Shown here: piece after piece, positions 50,674 through 58,181 of the stretch | Layout of the letters: every line of letters begins with the position of its first letter | Position numbering within the stretch: position 1 is the first letter of the stretch | DNA from: Geobacteraceae bacterium | Lineage (GTDB): Bacteria > Desulfobacterota > Desulfuromonadia > Geobacterales > Pseudopelobacteraceae | Direction of reading: 5' to 3' | Assembly (NCBI GenBank): GCA_016720395.1 | Contig: JADKKR010000002.1 | Coordinates: 62,001-126,000, forward strand | Length of the DNA stretch: 64,000 bases | Notes under the pieces: model-generated | Database searches by the model: none | What the model saw: the letters and a program-made list of their open reading frames with translations, nothing else | Told to the model about the DNA's origin: nothing | Translations under genes and position numbers: made by a program

Positions 50674-52083
50674 CTACACAGTGGTACTGTCCAGCACCTT
50701 CCCGTCTGGTGCCAGCAGTTCGATCGTCATACCCGGGCGGCCGTGGAGGTGGGTGGCACAGGAAAGGCACGGGTCGTAGAGGCGGATGCCGTGTTCGACA
50801 CGGTTGAGGAGCCCTTCCGTAAGCCGGTCGCCCCGGATGTGCCGCCTGGCGATGTCGGTGATGGTGCGGTCCATGGCCCGGCTGTTGTGGCCGGTGGCCA
50901 CAATCAGGTTGACCCCCGTCAGCAGACCGTGCCGGTCCACCTGATAGTGGTGGATGAGCGTCCCCCGCGGGGCTTCCGTTACGCCGACCCCTTCGGAACT
51001 GTTCACCCCCCCGCGGGCAAGGACGTGCGGGTCGCAGATGTCCGGGGCGTCCAGCAATACACCTATCCGCTCCACGGCATAGAGCATCTCGATCAGGCGT
51101 GCCTGGTGGCTGCCGAGAGCTGACGAAGAGAGGGACCTGTCCTCCAGAAAGAAGAGGCGGGCCTGTTCAGCCTGCGGGGCCGTCTTGAATGGAGCAATCA
51201 GCAGGCGGGCCAATGGCCCGACCCGGTAGAGCGCGGTATTCCCCACCAGGCATTCCGTCGGCTTCATATAGCTGTCACCCGCTACCGTCTCGCGAATTGT
51301 GCTGCCGTAAGCTTCCGGAAGCACCTCTTTGACCGTCACAGCAGAATCATCAACGAAGCGGAGCCGGCCGTCAAGATGGTCAAGGTATCCATCCCCGTCG
51401 ACCAGCCCGAGAGACAAACCATGACAGTCGTCACACCCCTCCATTTCAGCCAGAAAAAGCTGACTTCGCTCCTCCCAGAGCTCTGCGGCAAAGCGGACCA
51501 ACCGGAGCGCCTCCGGAAGCAGGCCGGCAATTTCATCGCGACAGACAGGGCTCAATGCCTCCCGCATCCCGCCGGCTGCGATATGCACGGGATGGAGATT
51601 TCCGCCGCCGACCCGGTTGACGATCTCCTGCCCGATCTGGCGCAGGCGGATCCCGTTCCTGATGATTTCGGGCCTGTGCCTGGCCAGGCCGACGATGTTG
51701 CGTTCAGACGGATCGGAGTCCAGCCCGAGCACGATATCCGGTGCCGAGAGGTGAAAAAAACTGAGGGAGTGGCTGAGGATCAGCTGGGAAAGGGATAGCA
51801 GGCTGCGCAAGCGGCGGGCGGCGGGAGGGGGGGCCAGGCCCAGGATACGGTCTCCGGCCTGGGCGGCTGCCAGGGCATGGCTGACAGGACAGATACCGCA
51901 GATGCGGGCGGTTATGTTCGACATCTCCCAGAAAGGCCGGCCGACGCAGAAACTCTCGAATCCCCGGAATTCCTGGACCTGCAGGCGGGCGTCGGTCACC
52001 TTCCCGAAGTCGTCCAGCCGGATACTGATCCGGGCATGCCCTTCGATGCGGCTGACCGGCGATATGGTGATGGTCTGGCTCAT
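50674..52083 (-). CDS. [NiFe]-hydrogenase large subunit (group 3-like), orphan
   Basis: The 469 residues contain both nickel motifs: RICGICPVSH (L1, near 61-70) and DPCLSCATH (L2, near 436-444), followed by 25 residues that a maturation protease would remove. L1 and L2 forms fit cytoplasmic group 3 (Hox or Mvh) enzymes. No small subunit, diaphorase or protease gene is adjacent: a terminator and repeat lie upstream, and uvrB follows 15 bp downstream. It appears intact but needs a partner from elsewhere. The ribosome site before ATG 52083 is weak. Confidence 0.92.
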   Translation of the reverse strand: MSQTITISPVSRIEGHARISIRLDDFGKVTDARLQVQEFRGFESFCVGRPFWEMSNITARICGICPVSHALAAAQAGDRILGLAPPPAARRLRSLLSLSQLILSHSLSFFHLSAPDIVLGLDSDPSERNIVGLARHRPEIIRNGIRLRQIGQEIVNRVGGGNLHPVHIAAGGMREALSPVCRDEIAGLLPEALRLVRFAAELWEERSQLFLAEMEGCDDCHGLSLGLVDGDGYLDHLDGRLRFVDDSAVTVKEVLPEAYGSTIRETVAGDSYMKPTECLVGNTALYRVGPLARLLIAPFKTAPQAEQARLFFLEDRSLSSSALGSHQARLIEMLYAVERIGVLLDAPDICDPHVLARGGVNSSEGVGVTEAPRGTLIHHYQVDRHGLLTGVNLIVATGHNSRAMDRTITDIARRHIRGDRLTEGLLNRVEHGIRLYDPCLSCATHLHGRPGMTIELLAPDGKVLDSTTV

Positions 52084-52127
52084 GTGAGAACTGTATCACA
52101 AAACAGCTTGGTTGCCAGCTCAGGCAC

Positions 52128-52156
52128 AAAAAAACCCGGACCGGACCGGCTTTTTT
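52128..52156 (-). terminator. Short terminator between gltX and the hydrogenase gene
   Basis: Six A:T pairs and CCGG/CCGG close a small hairpin, with a T-run on each strand. It leaves only 44 nt to the start of the hydrogenase gene, where no promoter can be recognised. Confidence 0.6.
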
Positions 52157-52197
52157 CTATACGTGTATTTCAAGTTTAACCCAGAAACGGATATCGG

Positions 52198-52336
52198 AAT
52201 AACACTGAGCAACGGAGCAACAGAGAAATCAAAACTGCGTGAAGAAATGTGAATCACAACTTCAGATGAGTGTCAAAAAAGATTTTCCAACAAAGCATTC
52301 TCAGATTTTTCTCCGTTGCTCCGTTGCTCTGTGTTT
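52198..52336. repeat. CACAGAG palindromic repeat, copy 9 (B type)
   Basis: B-type arms (52200-52228, with one change ACACTGAG, and 52307-52336) are inverted around about 78 bp. It lies 33 bp past the gltX stop. Confidence 0.85.
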
Positions 52337-52368
52337 CAACTGTCGTTAATAACTATTTTTCGTTCCTG

Positions 52369-53766
52369 CTAAGCTGCCACAAACTCCCGGGTCGCGTTGA
52401 TCCGCCTTACGGCTTCCTCGACCCCCAGCACATGGATGATCTCGCCGATGCCCGGCGCCTGGGTGCCGCCCGAAAGGGCGATGCGGAGCGGTTGGCCGAC
52501 CTGCGGCATCTTCCAGCTGTTTTCCGTGCAGATGTCCTTGAACAGCTGATCGAAGTCCGCGGCATTCGCCGCCCCTGATGATAGCAGTCTTTCCGCCACG
52601 ACAGCATACATCGTCGCCAGATGGGCCTTGTCAAACTTCGTCAGCGCAGCTTCATCGTAGGAAACGGGGGCATTGTAATAGAACACAGCCCGGTCGGCCA
52701 TCTCCTCCAGGGTCTGGGCACGCTCCTGCAGACTCTTTACGACGTCCATCAACGCCGGGCCGCTCAGGGTGCTGACGTTACGGCTGGAGAGGTGCGGCAG
52801 CAGCAGATCTGCCAGGCGCTCCGGGTCACCGGTCTTTATGTAGTGGGCATTCAGCCAGTTGAGCTTGTCGGGGTTGAATACGCTTGCCGAACGCCCCACA
52901 TTGCCGATGTCGAACAGGCGCACCATCTCTTCGCGCGAAAAGATTTCATCATCCCCGTGGCTCCAGCCCAGGCGAACCAGATAATTCATCAGCGCCTCGG
53001 GCAGATAGCCCATGTCGCGATAGGCGATCACACTGGTTGCACCGTGACGCTTGGAGAGACGGGCCTTGTCGCTGCCCAGGATCATCGGAACGTGGGCGAA
53101 CTGCGGCACCGCAAAACCGAGCGCCTGGTAAAGCTGGATCTGGCGGGGGGTATTGTTAACGTGATCGTCGCCGCGGATAACGGTGGTAATGCGCATAACA
53201 GCGTCATCGATCACCACGCAGAAGTTGTAGGTCGGCGTTCCATCCGTACGCTGGATGATCAGGTCGTCCAGCTCTTCGGCCGGAAAAGCGATGCGCCCCT
53301 TGATCAGATCATCGAAAGCGACCTCACCCCCCTGCGGCGCGCGGAAGCGTACGACATACGGAGCATCCGGCTGATCGATACGCTCGCGGCAGGTGCCGTC
53401 ATACTTGGGCTTGCGCCCTTCCTGCATGGCCAGATCACGTTTCCTGTTCAGTTCCTCCGCTGTACAGCAGCACCGGTAAGCCGTGCCTGCATCCAGCATC
53501 TTCTGGACGTACTCCTTATACAGGTTAAAATTGTCCGACTGGTAATACGGCCCCTCATCCCAGTCCAGGCCAAGCCATTCCATCCCCTGCAGGATAGCGT
53601 CGACGGATTCCTTGGTGGAGCGTTCCACATCCGTATCCTCGATGCGCAGGATAAAGGTTCCACCCGTTTTGCGTGCCAGGAGCCAGTTGAAAAGTGCGGT
53701 GCGGGCTCCGCCGACATGCAGATAGCCGGTGGGGCTGGGGGCGAAGCGGACACGGATAGCGGTCAT
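52369..53766 (-). CDS. gltX: Glutamyl-tRNA synthetase
   Basis: This 465-residue class I synthetase has the HIGH-type motif (APSPTGYLHVGGARTALFNW, 8-27) and the KMSKS-type motif KARLSKRHG near 240. ATG 53766 is fixed by AAGGAG 8 nt upstream; the frame is open 123 nt further but without conservation. gatCAB is in the same window, so this enzyme may charge tRNA(Gln) with glutamate as well (non-discriminating type), which is usual but cannot be read from sequence here. A weak extended -10 (TGCTATAGT) lies near 53822. Confidence 0.96.
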   Translation of the reverse strand: MTAIRVRFAPSPTGYLHVGGARTALFNWLLARKTGGTFILRIEDTDVERSTKESVDAILQGMEWLGLDWDEGPYYQSDNFNLYKEYVQKMLDAGTAYRCCCTAEELNRKRDLAMQEGRKPKYDGTCRERIDQPDAPYVVRFRAPQGGEVAFDDLIKGRIAFPAEELDDLIIQRTDGTPTYNFCVVIDDAVMRITTVIRGDDHVNNTPRQIQLYQALGFAVPQFAHVPMILGSDKARLSKRHGATSVIAYRDMGYLPEALMNYLVRLGWSHGDDEIFSREEMVRLFDIGNVGRSASVFNPDKLNWLNAHYIKTGDPERLADLLLPHLSSRNVSTLSGPALMDVVKSLQERAQTLEEMADRAVFYYNAPVSYDEAALTKFDKAHLATMYAVVAERLLSSGAANAADFDQLFKDICTENSWKMPQVGQPLRIALSGGTQAPGIGEIIHVLGVEEAVRRINATREFVAA

Positions 53767-53880
53767 GGCAGAACTCCTTGCGTACGGTACGTGACTGAGG
53801 TGCATTGATCGGGGGACGGCCACTATAGCATTGTCGGCGTTTCCGAAAAAGCACTTTCTACTGTTGATATATTCATTAGT

Positions 53881-53920
53881 CTTTGACAAGATACCGGCAT
53901 ATTGTGCTAATATGTCAAAG
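53881..53920 (+). promoter_or_regulatory. Promoter nested in two palindromes, upstream of GGDEF gene
   Basis: TTGACA (53883-53888) and TAATAT (19-nt spacing) lie inside an 8-bp inverted repeat, CTTTGACA (53881-53888) / TGTCAAAG (53913-53920). A second inverted repeat, CATATT/AATATG (53898-53914), is nested in it. It ends 68 nt before the ATG. Binding of a dimeric regulator across the promoter is plausible. Confidence 0.45.
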
Positions 53921-53988
53921 AATTACGTGATCGTTTCATATGGCTTGCATTGATATTCATACATTGAGGGCAGCACCGGAGAGAGATT

Positions 53989-54702
53989 ATGAGAAAATCA
54001 TCTGATGCGAGGGATTGCCTGGGCAGCGGCGACGTTGAGCGTTTCCAGAAGGTCATTGCGGATATACATAATGCAGACAACAAACTTCTGGAAGAGTTCA
54101 CCCATCTGAGCGAATGCTACAATATGATGCGGATGCAGGTGAACAAGCTCAGCATCGAGAACGAGCAGCTCAAGACCGAGCTGGTGAATATGGTCCGGTC
54201 GCTGGATCTTGCCAGCAGGGTTGACGGCATGACCGGACTTGCCAACCGTCGCGACATCATGGAGAAAATCGACCGCGAGGCTACCCGTTCACAGCGCCAC
54301 CAACGCCCCTTCACCATCCTGCTGATCAATGTCGATGAATTCAAGAAGGTTAACGACACCTACACCTACTACTCCGGCGATGATGTCCTGGTGGAGTTTG
54401 CCCGCGTGCTGAGGAGTTGCGTCCGCAATGAGGACATCTGCGCCCGCTGGGGAGGAGACGAGTTTCTGATCCTGCTACCGGAGACGGACAGTGAAAACTC
54501 GCTGCCGGTCGCCAACAAGGTTCTTGAGGCCACGTGCATGACAGAATTCAAGGCCAACAAACCGGGTATCCGTATCACCGTAAGTATCGGAGTTTGCGAA
54601 CACAAGCCGTCCCAGACGGTGCAGGAGACCATATCCCGGGTCCACCAGGCCCTGCTTCTGGCCAAAAAGGGCGGCAGAAACCGCTATATCGTCGCGATAT
54701 AA
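53989..54702 (+). CDS. GGDEF-domain diguanylate cyclase
   Basis: The 237 residues contain a coiled-coil N-terminus (about 15-75) and a complete GGDEF domain (DGMTGLANRRD start; ARWGGDEFLILLPETD). The active-site GGDEF is intact and an RxxD inhibitory site (RNED) lies exactly five residues before it, so the enzyme is probably active and feedback-inhibited by c-di-GMP. No transmembrane segment or sensor is attached; the coiled coil likely drives dimerisation. It makes c-di-GMP for targets that may include PilZ and YajQ proteins encoded in this window. Confidence 0.93.
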   Translation: MRKSSDARDCLGSGDVERFQKVIADIHNADNKLLEEFTHLSECYNMMRMQVNKLSIENEQLKTELVNMVRSLDLASRVDGMTGLANRRDIMEKIDREATRSQRHQRPFTILLINVDEFKKVNDTYTYYSGDDVLVEFARVLRSCVRNEDICARWGGDEFLILLPETDSENSLPVANKVLEATCMTEFKANKPGIRITVSIGVCEHKPSQTVQETISRVHQALLLAKKGGRNRYIVAI

Positions 54703-54724
54703 GCCGAATTACCGTCGATCTTTT

Positions 54725-55738
54725 TCACTCCACGCGGCACCCCTGCCAGGTGCCGCGTTTCCGTAGCTCATTAATCACCGCGAACCACATCTGATTGTTC
54801 TTCAACCCCCAGCAGGGTGCGACGCTGATTGCCAGCGGCGCCGAGCCGTACAGTCGCTGGATCGAGACCCGTGCGGGTAACCGCTCCAGAAAATCCACCG
54901 CTGTCGATACATATTCCTCCAGCGAGAGCGGCACAAACTCACCTCGCCGGTACATCTCCGCCAGCTCAGTCCCTTCAACGGCGTGCAACTGGTGCAGCTT
55001 GATCGAGTCGATCGGCAGCGAAGCGATCAGGGCGGCTGTCTTCAAAAAATCAGACCGCAGTTCTCCGGGAAAACCGTAGATCAGGTGGGCGCAGATGTCA
55101 AAACCATGGCCGGAAGCCCGCTGCACCGTACCCAGAAATTCATCCAGCGTATGACCGCGGTTGATGCGTGACAGAATGGCATCGTCCATGGACTGCAGGC
55201 CCAGTTCCAGGCAGACGTAGTGCGTGCGGGCGACCTCCGCAAGAAGCTCCAGCGCCTCTGCCGAAAGCGCGTCCGGCCGGGTGCCGACTGAAATCCCGAT
55301 GACATCGGGATGGTCCAGGGCGCGCCGGTAAAGGTCGGCCAGAACATCCACCGAGGCGTACGTGTTGGTGTATTTCTGGAAATAGACGATGAATTTTTCG
55401 GAGCCGAGACGCGTCCGGTGATACGCCATCCCTGCCGCCAGCTGTTCTTTCAGCGGGATGGCCGACTGGGTGTCTCTGGGGGAAAAGGATACGTTGTTGC
55501 AGTAGATGCAACCGCCGGTGCCCTTGCTTCCGTCGCGGTTGGGGCAGGTAAACCCGGCGTCCACGTTAACCTTGCTGACCCGACAGCCGAAGCGTCGCCG
55601 GAGATACTGGCCATAGGAATGGATATGCAGTTCTTTATGGAGGAGCGGCTTGGAAACAGACGCCAGCTGTTCTTTGCCAGGAACAGGAGCGCTCCTGCTT
55701 GTATCCCGATGAATCAGGCCTCGTTCGTCAGGCCGCAT
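54725..55738 (-). CDS. TIGR01212-family radical SAM protein
   Basis: The 337-residue protein carries CPNRDGSKGTGGCIYCNN, i.e. an unusual radical-SAM Cys spacing (C-x11-C-x2-C) typical of the YhcC/TIGR01212 family, and an Elp3-like core (GISVGTRPDALS; LELGLQSMDDAILSRINRGH). The substrate is not known. Its start overlaps thiE by 11 nt, so it may be the last gene of the thiS-thiG-thiE operon under TPP control. The association with thiamine is inference from position. The last residues overlap a hairpin that could end the GGDEF transcript. Confidence 0.9.
   Translation of the reverse strand: MRPDERGLIHRDTSRSAPVPGKEQLASVSKPLLHKELHIHSYGQYLRRRFGCRVSKVNVDAGFTCPNRDGSKGTGGCIYCNNVSFSPRDTQSAIPLKEQLAAGMAYHRTRLGSEKFIVYFQKYTNTYASVDVLADLYRRALDHPDVIGISVGTRPDALSAEALELLAEVARTHYVCLELGLQSMDDAILSRINRGHTLDEFLGTVQRASGHGFDICAHLIYGFPGELRSDFLKTAALIASLPIDSIKLHQLHAVEGTELAEMYRRGEFVPLSLEEYVSTAVDFLERLPARVSIQRLYGSAPLAISVAPCWGLKNNQMWFAVINELRKRGTWQGCRVE
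54733..54760 (+). terminator. Hairpin terminator of GGDEF gene
   Basis: The 9-bp stem CGCGGCACC / GGTGCCGCG with a 7-nt loop is followed by TTT. It lies 30 bp past the GGDEF stop and is within the C-terminal codons of the convergent radical SAM gene. Confidence 0.45.
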
Positions 55739-56357
55739 GGCGTGAGATTATCCGAAGCAATGATTCCGTCTCGAGCACAGGGTCAGGGGCGGCCATCAGG
55801 GCAGAGATCAGTGCGACTCCGTGTGCACCGGCAGACAGGACCTCATCAACAGTCGAGGACGTGACCCCTCCCAGGGCAAAAACAGGTATGCTGAGCATCC
55901 GGGCGGTTTCGGCAAGCGCACTTACGCCGACCGGCTCACCGTACTGCGCCTTGGAGGGCGTATGATACACCGGCCCCAGGGTAACGAAATCGGCTCCGTC
56001 GTGCTGCGCCTGGAGTCCTTCAGCCGCGCTGTGGGCCGAATAACCGATCAGCCGGCCGCTCCCCAGAATGCGCCGGGCCTCAGGTACCGGCAGGCCGGCC
56101 TTCCCCAGATGCACGCCGTCTGCATCGACCGCCAGAGCGACATCGATACGGTCATTGATCAGCAGCTGTGCTCCATAGTCCCTGGTCAGCTGCCGCAGCC
56201 CGGCAGCGAGTTCAAACAATTGACCGGCAGCCAGGTCCTTCTCCCGCAGCTGAACCGCCCGGAGCCCGCCACGCAGGGCATCCGTGACAACGGCGGAAAG
56301 CGGCCTTCCTGCCGTCTGCTGCCTGTCGGTAATCAGGTAGAGGCTGAAATCAACCAA
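55728..56357 (-). CDS. thiE: Thiamine-phosphate synthase
   Basis: ThiE joins HMP pyrophosphate and HET phosphate to thiamine phosphate. The 209-residue TIM barrel includes LREKDLAAGQL, LLINDRIDVALAVDADGVHLGKAGLP, YSAHS and TLGPVYHTPSKAQYGEPVG. The start is TTG 56357, overlapping the end of thiG by 8 nt, with AAGG at 6 nt. It is third in the operon after thiS and thiG. Confidence 0.95.
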   Translation of the reverse strand: MVDFSLYLITDRQQTAGRPLSAVVTDALRGGLRAVQLREKDLAAGQLFELAAGLRQLTRDYGAQLLINDRIDVALAVDADGVHLGKAGLPVPEARRILGSGRLIGYSAHSAAEGLQAQHDGADFVTLGPVYHTPSKAQYGEPVGVSALAETARMLSIPVFALGGVTSSTVDEVLSAGAHGVALISALMAAPDPVLETESLLRIISRHAA

Positions 56358-57132
56358 GCAGACCTTCTATTGGACTTGAGGCATTCGCATAGAGTTTGCG
56401 CGGAATACGGCCGGCCTTGAAGGAAAGGCGTCCGGCAATAACAGCCAGCTTCATTGCCTCGGCCATGGCGATCGGGTCCTGCGCGCCGGCAATGGCAGTG
56501 TTCATCAGCACGCCGTCGCAGCCGAGTTCCATGGCAATGGCTGCATCCGAAGCGCAGCCGACCCCGGCATCCACAATGACCGGTACCGAGATGTTCTCGA
56601 GAATGATCTTGATATTGTACGGGTTGCGAATGCCCAGACCGCTGCCGATCGGAGCTCCCAGCGGCATGACCGCTGCACAGCCGAGGTCCTGCAGCTTGCG
56701 GCAGACGGTGACATCGTCACTGCAGTAGGGAAGTACGGTGAAACCCTCACCGACCAGTATTTTTGCAGCCTTAAGCAACTCCTCGTTATCCGGGAACAGC
56801 GTCTTTTCGTCCCCCAGTACCTCCAGTTTGACAAAATCCGACATGCCGGCCTCTCGGGCCAGACGGCACGTCCGGACGGCATCCTCTGCCGTGTAGCATC
56901 CGGCGGTGTTGGGCAGCAGGGTGTATTTCTTGAGGTCGATATGATCCAGCAGCGACTCCTTGCTGCGGTCAGATATATTCACCCGCCGTACAGCAACGGT
57001 TATGATCTCGGCCCCCGAAATCTCGATGGCCTGAACCATCTGTTGAAAACTGGCGTACTTGCCGGTGCCCACCATCAGGCGGGAATTGAACTCACGGCCG
57101 GCAATAACCATCGGGTCACGTTGCATGCTCAT
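56350..57132 (-). CDS. thiG: Thiazole synthase
   Basis: The 260-residue barrel builds the thiamine thiazole from 1-deoxyxylulose 5-phosphate, ThiS thiocarboxylate and dehydroglycine. Motifs include SRLMVGTGKYASFQQM and the Schiff-base Lys in DFVKLEVLGDEKTLFPDN. PLGAPIGSGLGIRNP and VPVIVDAGVGCASDAA follow. Its partner ThiS is encoded 77 bp upstream. thiH or thiO, which supply dehydroglycine, are not in the window. Confidence 0.97.
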   Translation of the reverse strand: MSMQRDPMVIAGREFNSRLMVGTGKYASFQQMVQAIEISGAEIITVAVRRVNISDRSKESLLDHIDLKKYTLLPNTAGCYTAEDAVRTCRLAREAGMSDFVKLEVLGDEKTLFPDNEELLKAAKILVGEGFTVLPYCSDDVTVCRKLQDLGCAAVMPLGAPIGSGLGIRNPYNIKIILENISVPVIVDAGVGCASDAAIAMELGCDGVLMNTAIAGAQDPIAMAEAMKLAVIAGRLSFKAGRIPRKLYANASSPIEGLLG

Positions 57133-57209
57133 CTTCGGAACTCCTTTATTATCAGCTTATAATCGCACCTGTTGAAGCTGTTACTCAACGACCGTTTCAG
57201 ATGCCGCTG

Positions 57210-57410
57210 TTATCCGCCACCGACAAACTGGACAATTTCAACCTTATCCCCCTCCATCAGGGTATGGGTATCGTAGCAGGCCTTCGGCACGATTTCCAGG
57301 CCTACCTCCACAGCCACTCGTTCACGGCCTATCTTCAAGGCCTCAAGCAGCCCGGCTACCGTGCTGCCGTCTCTGATGTCAGAGGAATCACCGTTTACAA
57401 TGACCTTCAT
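57210..57410 (-). CDS. thiS: Sulfur carrier protein ThiS
   Basis: The 66-residue beta-grasp protein ends in GGG, the C-terminal Gly-Gly on which the thiocarboxylate forms. MKVIVNGD at the start and GDKVEIVQFVGGG at the end are typical. ATG 57410 has GGAGG 5 nt upstream. The terminal Gly-Gly is intact. It is the first gene behind the TPP riboswitch and terminator. Confidence 0.93.
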   Translation of the reverse strand: MKVIVNGDSSDIRDGSTVAGLLEALKIGRERVAVEVGLEIVPKACYDTHTLMEGDKVEIVQFVGGG

Positions 57411-57500
57411 ATATGCCTCCACAAACCTGGCTTACCGGAAAGGTACACCAAAACCCTGCTGCACGTCCCCGCAGAAGTGGTCCATGCGTAACCCTCAAAA

Positions 57501-57524
57501 TACAAAAAGCCGCAGAAGCGGCTT
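57501..57524 (-). terminator. Attenuator terminator of the TPP riboswitch
   Basis: The stem AAGCCGC / GCGGCTT with a TTCT loop is followed by TTTTTG on the minus strand. It lies between the aptamer and thiS, so it is the off-state of the riboswitch. Confidence 0.8.
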
Positions 57525-57540
57525 GTGAGTGTTGGTCGGT

Positions 57541-57626
57541 TGCGCTTCCCTACGCCGGCATTACCCGGATCAGGTACTAAGGGTCGCGGCCGGTACGCCG
57601 CTCTCAGTCGAAACTCCCCCAGCGAT
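57541..57626 (-). promoter_or_regulatory. TPP riboswitch (THI element)
   Basis: On the minus strand the conserved THI elements appear in order: GGGGGAG, CTGAGAG, GACCC, then ACCTGATCCGGGTAATGCCG and GGGAAGCG. The aptamer precedes an attenuator and thiS-thiG-thiE. Binding of thiamine pyrophosphate should favour termination and stop the operon when thiamine is plentiful. Confidence 0.95.
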
Positions 57627-57633
57627 TTTATTT

Positions 57634-57662
57634 AACCTAGATTATTGATGTGTCCCTGTCAA
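57634..57662 (-). promoter_or_regulatory. Promoter of the thiSGE operon
   Basis: A perfect TTGACA and TAGGTT on the minus strand separated by 17 nt, just before the TPP aptamer. Confidence 0.55.
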
Positions 57663-57811
57663 TCCAATTTTCCCGACAGCTGGACACAGCGGTATCCACG
57701 GTACGTTTTTACCAAAACACTACCACAATTCAAGAATTATGCTATATTTCTGGCGTTCAACATGTGGAGTACACACAGCGGGCAAGTTTGGACGAATCAG
57801 GAGGCCATCTG

Positions 57812-58147
57812 ATGGCTAACGAAAAACGTGACATTGGGCGGCTCAAAAAACGTCTCACCGTACGATTCGGCATTGGAGAAACCAGCCGGGTAGCCTTTAC
57901 CGAGGATGTATCCCTGACCGGGATGTTCATCAAGACGCCCAATATCTGTCCTCCCAACACCAAGATCGAGATCGAGTTCGAGGTCGCACAGAACAAGGTT
58001 GCGCTTGAGGCCCGCGTCATGTGGGCCAAGAAGGTACCTCAAAACCTTTTCCACCTTGTCAAAAAGAGCGGTATGGGAGTCCGCTTCCTTCGCTTCCATT
58101 CCGGCGAAGAGGATTTCAACACATACATCGAGAGTCCGAACAACTGA
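57812..58147 (+). CDS. PilZ-domain protein
   Basis: The 111-residue protein has RLKKRLTVRFG (RxxxR motif, near 10-14) and DVSLTGMFIKT (D/N-x-S-x-x-G), the two c-di-GMP-binding motifs of PilZ. ATG 57812 follows GGAGG; upstream frame extension lacks a signal. It probably serves as a c-di-GMP receptor; the GGDEF gene 3 kb upstream is a possible source of ligand. The next gene starts 34 bp later on the same strand. Confidence 0.9.
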   Translation: MANEKRDIGRLKKRLTVRFGIGETSRVAFTEDVSLTGMFIKTPNICPPNTKIEIEFEVAQNKVALEARVMWAKKVPQNLFHLVKKSGMGVRFLRFHSGEEDFNTYIESPNN

Positions 58148-58181
58148 CAGCAGAACCATCCTACTGGAGTCCGAGAGCCCT

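Noticed and set aside
20782..52336. CRISPR array interpretation of the CACAGAG repeats
   Set aside because: The arms are inverted and dispersed singly between genes, not direct repeats with regular spacers, and no cas genes are present.
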